Assembly (NCBI GenBank): GCA_947623455.1
Contig: OX392533.1
Span: forward strand, 31,742,229-31,806,228
Length of the DNA stretch: 64,000 nucleotides
Reading direction: 5' to 3'
DNA from: Mimachlamys varia
Lineage: Eukaryota; Mollusca; Bivalvia; Pectinida; Pectinidae
The notes under the pieces were generated by a model. It had not been told where the DNA came from. It saw only the letters and a program-made list of their open reading frames with translations, and ran no database searches. Positions 61,165-64,000 of this stretch are shown here, piece by piece. Numbering within the stretch: the stretch's first letter is position 1; every line of letters begins with the position of its first letter. The translations under genes and the position numbers were made by a program.

Positions 61165-61667
61165 TAATGATATGATGATAATGATATACAATATTTGATA
61201 TAGCGCCCTATCTAGCTAACAAAAGCCACTCTTAAACGCTTTACAGTACATAGATATACAATTCTTATACAATCAATACAATTAACACATACAGTACAAT
61301 ATACAAGTCTGAGGAGTTCGCAGGAGCTGCCTTATCGGGCGCTAACTACTTGTCCTATACCACCTGGCTAATATCTCCATATGTGTGTGTGTATGTATGC
61401 GTGTGTGCTGGAGATGAATTGTGTTCTGTTTGTAGTGGGACCGTGTTTCCAACGGCATCTTTTATAGTGCCACCACACTTAAATGCTACATTACAGATAC
61501 TGCAACATCCACCCCAAACCATTTTATACTCCACCTTGGTTGTTGGAATTGTGTGGGCAGGAGAAAAACACTTTCTCTGAATGTTCAATGCGTATGACGA
61601 TTACGGGGATCGAACCCCGGTCGCCTGCATGGAAGGCCGGAGTGTTAACCACTCGACCAATCCGCCC
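61165..61667 (-). mobile_element. tRNA-derived SINE (full-length candidate)
   Basis: On the minus strand the head (61667-61596) has TTGGTCGAGTGGTTAACAC as A box, a Gly(TCC)-like anticodon loop and GGTTCGATCCCCG as B box and T arm. The acceptor arms do not pair. A body of about 400 bp follows, including GTACTGTAAAGCG and AGGGCGCTATATCA. The end is an ATCATTATCATCAT microsatellite tail at about 61165-61195. Head, body and short-repeat tail in one orientation are the hallmarks of a SINE. Confidence 0.7.
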
Positions 61668-61789
61668 ATTGAAAATATGTATATTAAGTACCGTACCACT
61701 ACTCAAATGAGATTAACTGTGGTTATGGAGGCTCTAGCAAACCTCGGTGATTAAAAAATCCACCAGCAGAGTCTGCCACCCCCTATCAT

Positions 61790-61855
61790 AAAGATGACGT
61801 AACACACACATATGCCGCACCTCTTAAATTTAGTAATGGATACAGTATGATTTAA
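61790..61855 (+). repeat. Dispersed repeat B, copy 2
   Basis: GATGACGTAACACACACATA, CTCTTAAATTTAGTAATGGA and TACAGTATG match copy 1. The end is lost. Confidence 0.6.
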
Positions 61856-61859
61856 TAAA

Positions 61860-62960
61860 AATAAGATTTAAGTAGTCTTTTAGTATATATGTCATACACG
61901 GATTTTAACATGGGACAGACCTCCCTCGAAAGTTGCAAATAGCACAATGAAGCAACTTTATTGTAATTTAGGAATTTGATTTCGAAAACGGCCACCTTAA
62001 GGTCTAAACGAGTTTTAATATAATAATATTTAATATTTATATTTCATGACACGATTGGATCGTAGACGAATCTCGTACACTCATCACTCTTTATTTTGAT
62101 GTCATAAATTTCATCGTACTTGCTGATTAAAATCGGTTCAAAGTGGCTAAACAAAACATAATGATTCTATGAAAAGGTAAATAAAACTAATGATTCATTT
62201 TTAGGCAAATATTGTTACATTGTCGTCAATAGCAATGTGTGTTATAGGACTGTAACAACATTGGTAAAACATTCATTGCTTTAAGTATTTCGCAGGATAA
62301 GTTTAAGCAGTTGAACAAGCAAATGTTGATTGCAGTTAGCGAGCTACATTTGTATATCAATATGTGTTTACTCGAAATGACTAATATATCAATAGGCTGC
62401 GTCATCCTCGTCACGTTAAAAAACAAACTCGTTTACGAAGATTTTGTTCTAACAAAGAATTGGTACTATGTGATTTACTTATCAACCTGTCGGCCAGTTT
62501 GTCCAATCATTATTCAGCATGCACAACTAAAGACAAATTGAACCTACATATCCAATCTAAATATGTTTATACATGTAAATATTAAGAACATTGGCTGCCG
62601 AGATCAATCTGATTAAAATACATATCCTTGTTCTCACTCCGTCTTAACGCAGCAGAGAGAAGTTTACGGAACGGCGCGGAGATCAAGATATTATTTTAAT
62701 AAGATTGCTGTCGAGATAAAACAAAAACCTGCGACTTGGCCAATTTGCCCAAGGGACATTTACAAATCAATTAAAGAATGACTTTTCAAGTTCAGTATTA
62801 GATAAACGGGTAGCTAATCTACCTGGCAAAATACAAAAGGGTAACTTGTCGGCATTTTTTAAATTGAAGGCAAAACCATTAACTCCCGACTTCTTTCAAG
62901 TAATTCCATGGACCTTTGTGAAAATGTTACAATAAAATATCGGCCTACGTTTTGTACATT
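61860..62960. other. Intergenic stretch, nothing recognised
   Basis: Short frames only, without motif or splice support. No repeat array seen. Confidence 0.45.
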
Positions 62961-62964
62961 CGAA

Positions 62965-63065
62965 AGATGACGTAACAAACACACACACATGCTGTCCCTT
63001 TTGAATTAAAAAGTAATAGATACAGTATGCCGAAAAAGAATTAAACTACATCATACAGTTATAGA
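62965..63065 (+). repeat. Dispersed repeat B, copy 3
   Basis: GATGACGTAACAAACACACA, GTAATAGATACAGTATGCCG and CTACATCATACAGTTAT match copy 1 through its full length. Confidence 0.65.
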
Positions 63066-63069
63066 AAAG

Positions 63070-64000
63070 AACAAATCAGATAGCCGTTGTTATCATAATA
63101 TTTGTAAATTATTGAATTACTTACATTACCTGATACGACTGACTTTTTGAAGGTTTTACATCCTATTGAAAGATACGGTCCTTTAAGGACGCCTTTCCGG
63201 TGCATTGTGGATTTGTCTATTGATTGCGTGTATTTTGCGGTTTGCAGTATGTTGGTGTAAGCGTTCTCGCGATAGTCCGGATCCTTTGCTGATTAAAAAA
63301 GTGCTACCACACTTAAGTATTCTTATGAAGGCCTCACAAAACCCCCATCCTGTCAAATATTAATGACAACGGAAGAAGCAATCACTTCATTTCCATGATG
63401 CTGTGCTTCATGCAGGGAGCAATAACTACAATGTACCATTTATGTTTCGGTCAAGGATCAGAACCCAACGTCTTCCTCACAGGAGCGAGCGCTCAAGTAT
63501 AGACAAAAAATTATCAAAGGAGACATAAGCAAGGAAAAAGTGGTTTAGAAAAACAAAAACAAATCATAATTTATTCGCCTCTTCCGAATCATCCTATGGT
63601 GGCAGCAAGTAGGGTTAATAACCCTATCTGCAAGGGAAACAATACTGATGTATTGAGTAAAGAATATTTACACCCCCTCCCTTCTTTGTAAACTCTGAGT
63701 GCGTATAAACTAGTGTATACGCAATGCAAATCGATTTTGAGTTCAGATTATGGATTTGTTGACGCTTCGGTATTCTCTATTTTTGTTCTTAATTGACCTA
63801 GCTAATGATGCAAGATTCATTCGTGCTATATTCTCTTAGCAAACACGGCTAGTTTAGTTGCCACCGTAACAGGCCGCTTCGAATGTTTTATGTCTTCGTA
63901 TAGCATTTAAGCATTACTTATAGTGTAAATATAAGCACTGTTCCTCATTTTCACTGTGTATACGGTAGAATGCCCGCATTTGGCAACGAACCTATTCACT
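63070..64000. other. Intergenic end of window with partial repeat A
   Basis: A partial copy of dispersed repeat A (second block, [15 protein letters not shown]) lies at about 63729-63785. Nothing else is recognised. Confidence 0.45.

Overview
The window looks like nuclear DNA of a marine invertebrate, most likely a bivalve mollusc. Genes are split into small exons with GT-AG introns of up to 15 kb. The DNA is AT-rich and full of minisatellites, fold-back elements and tRNA-derived SINE fragments. A pearl-like element (a ~155-bp tandem core between unique ends) and a secreted C1q-domain gene are typical of bivalves. Species cannot be named from sequence alone.

Four protein-coding genes can be supported. 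(1) 320-2814 (+) is the 3' end of a tyrosine-kinase-like gene: kinase subdomains VIII-XI, then a long tail with three YD-x-[LI] motifs and a C-terminal PDZ-ligand-like TSV. (2) 32534-11093 (-) and (3) 33162-45289 (+) are two complete nine-exon DHRS4-like short-chain dehydrogenase/reductase genes. They lie head to head, 627 bp apart between start codons, and their exons 2-9 have identical lengths and phases. Both keep the Rossmann-fold motif and the S-Y-K catalytic set. The plus copy ends in the PTS1-like ARL and the minus copy in SQL. (4) 55444-51517 (-) is a two-exon secreted C1q-domain protein with signal peptide and coiled coil.

Layout. 0-2.8 kb: kinase 3' exons. 3-6.9 kb: a Tc1/mariner-like MITE, then related 45-bp and 22-bp minisatellites. 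6.9-10.2 kb: nothing recognisable. 11-32.5 kb: minus-strand DHRS4-like gene. Its intron 8 holds a 41-bp array. Its 15.5-kb intron 1 is almost filled by a 12-kb array of a 28-bp unit with higher-order duplications, split by a 1.6-kb transposon-like insert, followed by a 31-bp array. 32.5-33.2 kb: shared divergent promoter region. 33-45.3 kb: plus-strand DHRS4-like gene, with introns carrying SINE, LINE, pearl-like, MITE and minisatellite sequence. 45.3-51.5 kb: intergenic, with two inverted-repeat elements, one flanked by TTAA. 51.5-55.5 kb: C1q gene, whose intron holds a Helentron-like tandem element and an interstitial telomeric tract. 55.5-64 kb: intergenic repeats, including a 2.6-kb element with ~100-bp inverted ends and a SINE.

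The DHRS4-like proteins would be NAD(P)(H)-dependent carbonyl/retinoid reductases, probably peroxisomal at least for the plus copy. The C1q protein would be a secreted recognition lectin. No functional link among the four loci is evident beyond the paralog pair. Most long open frames in the window lie inside tandem arrays whose unit length keeps frames open, and they are not genes.
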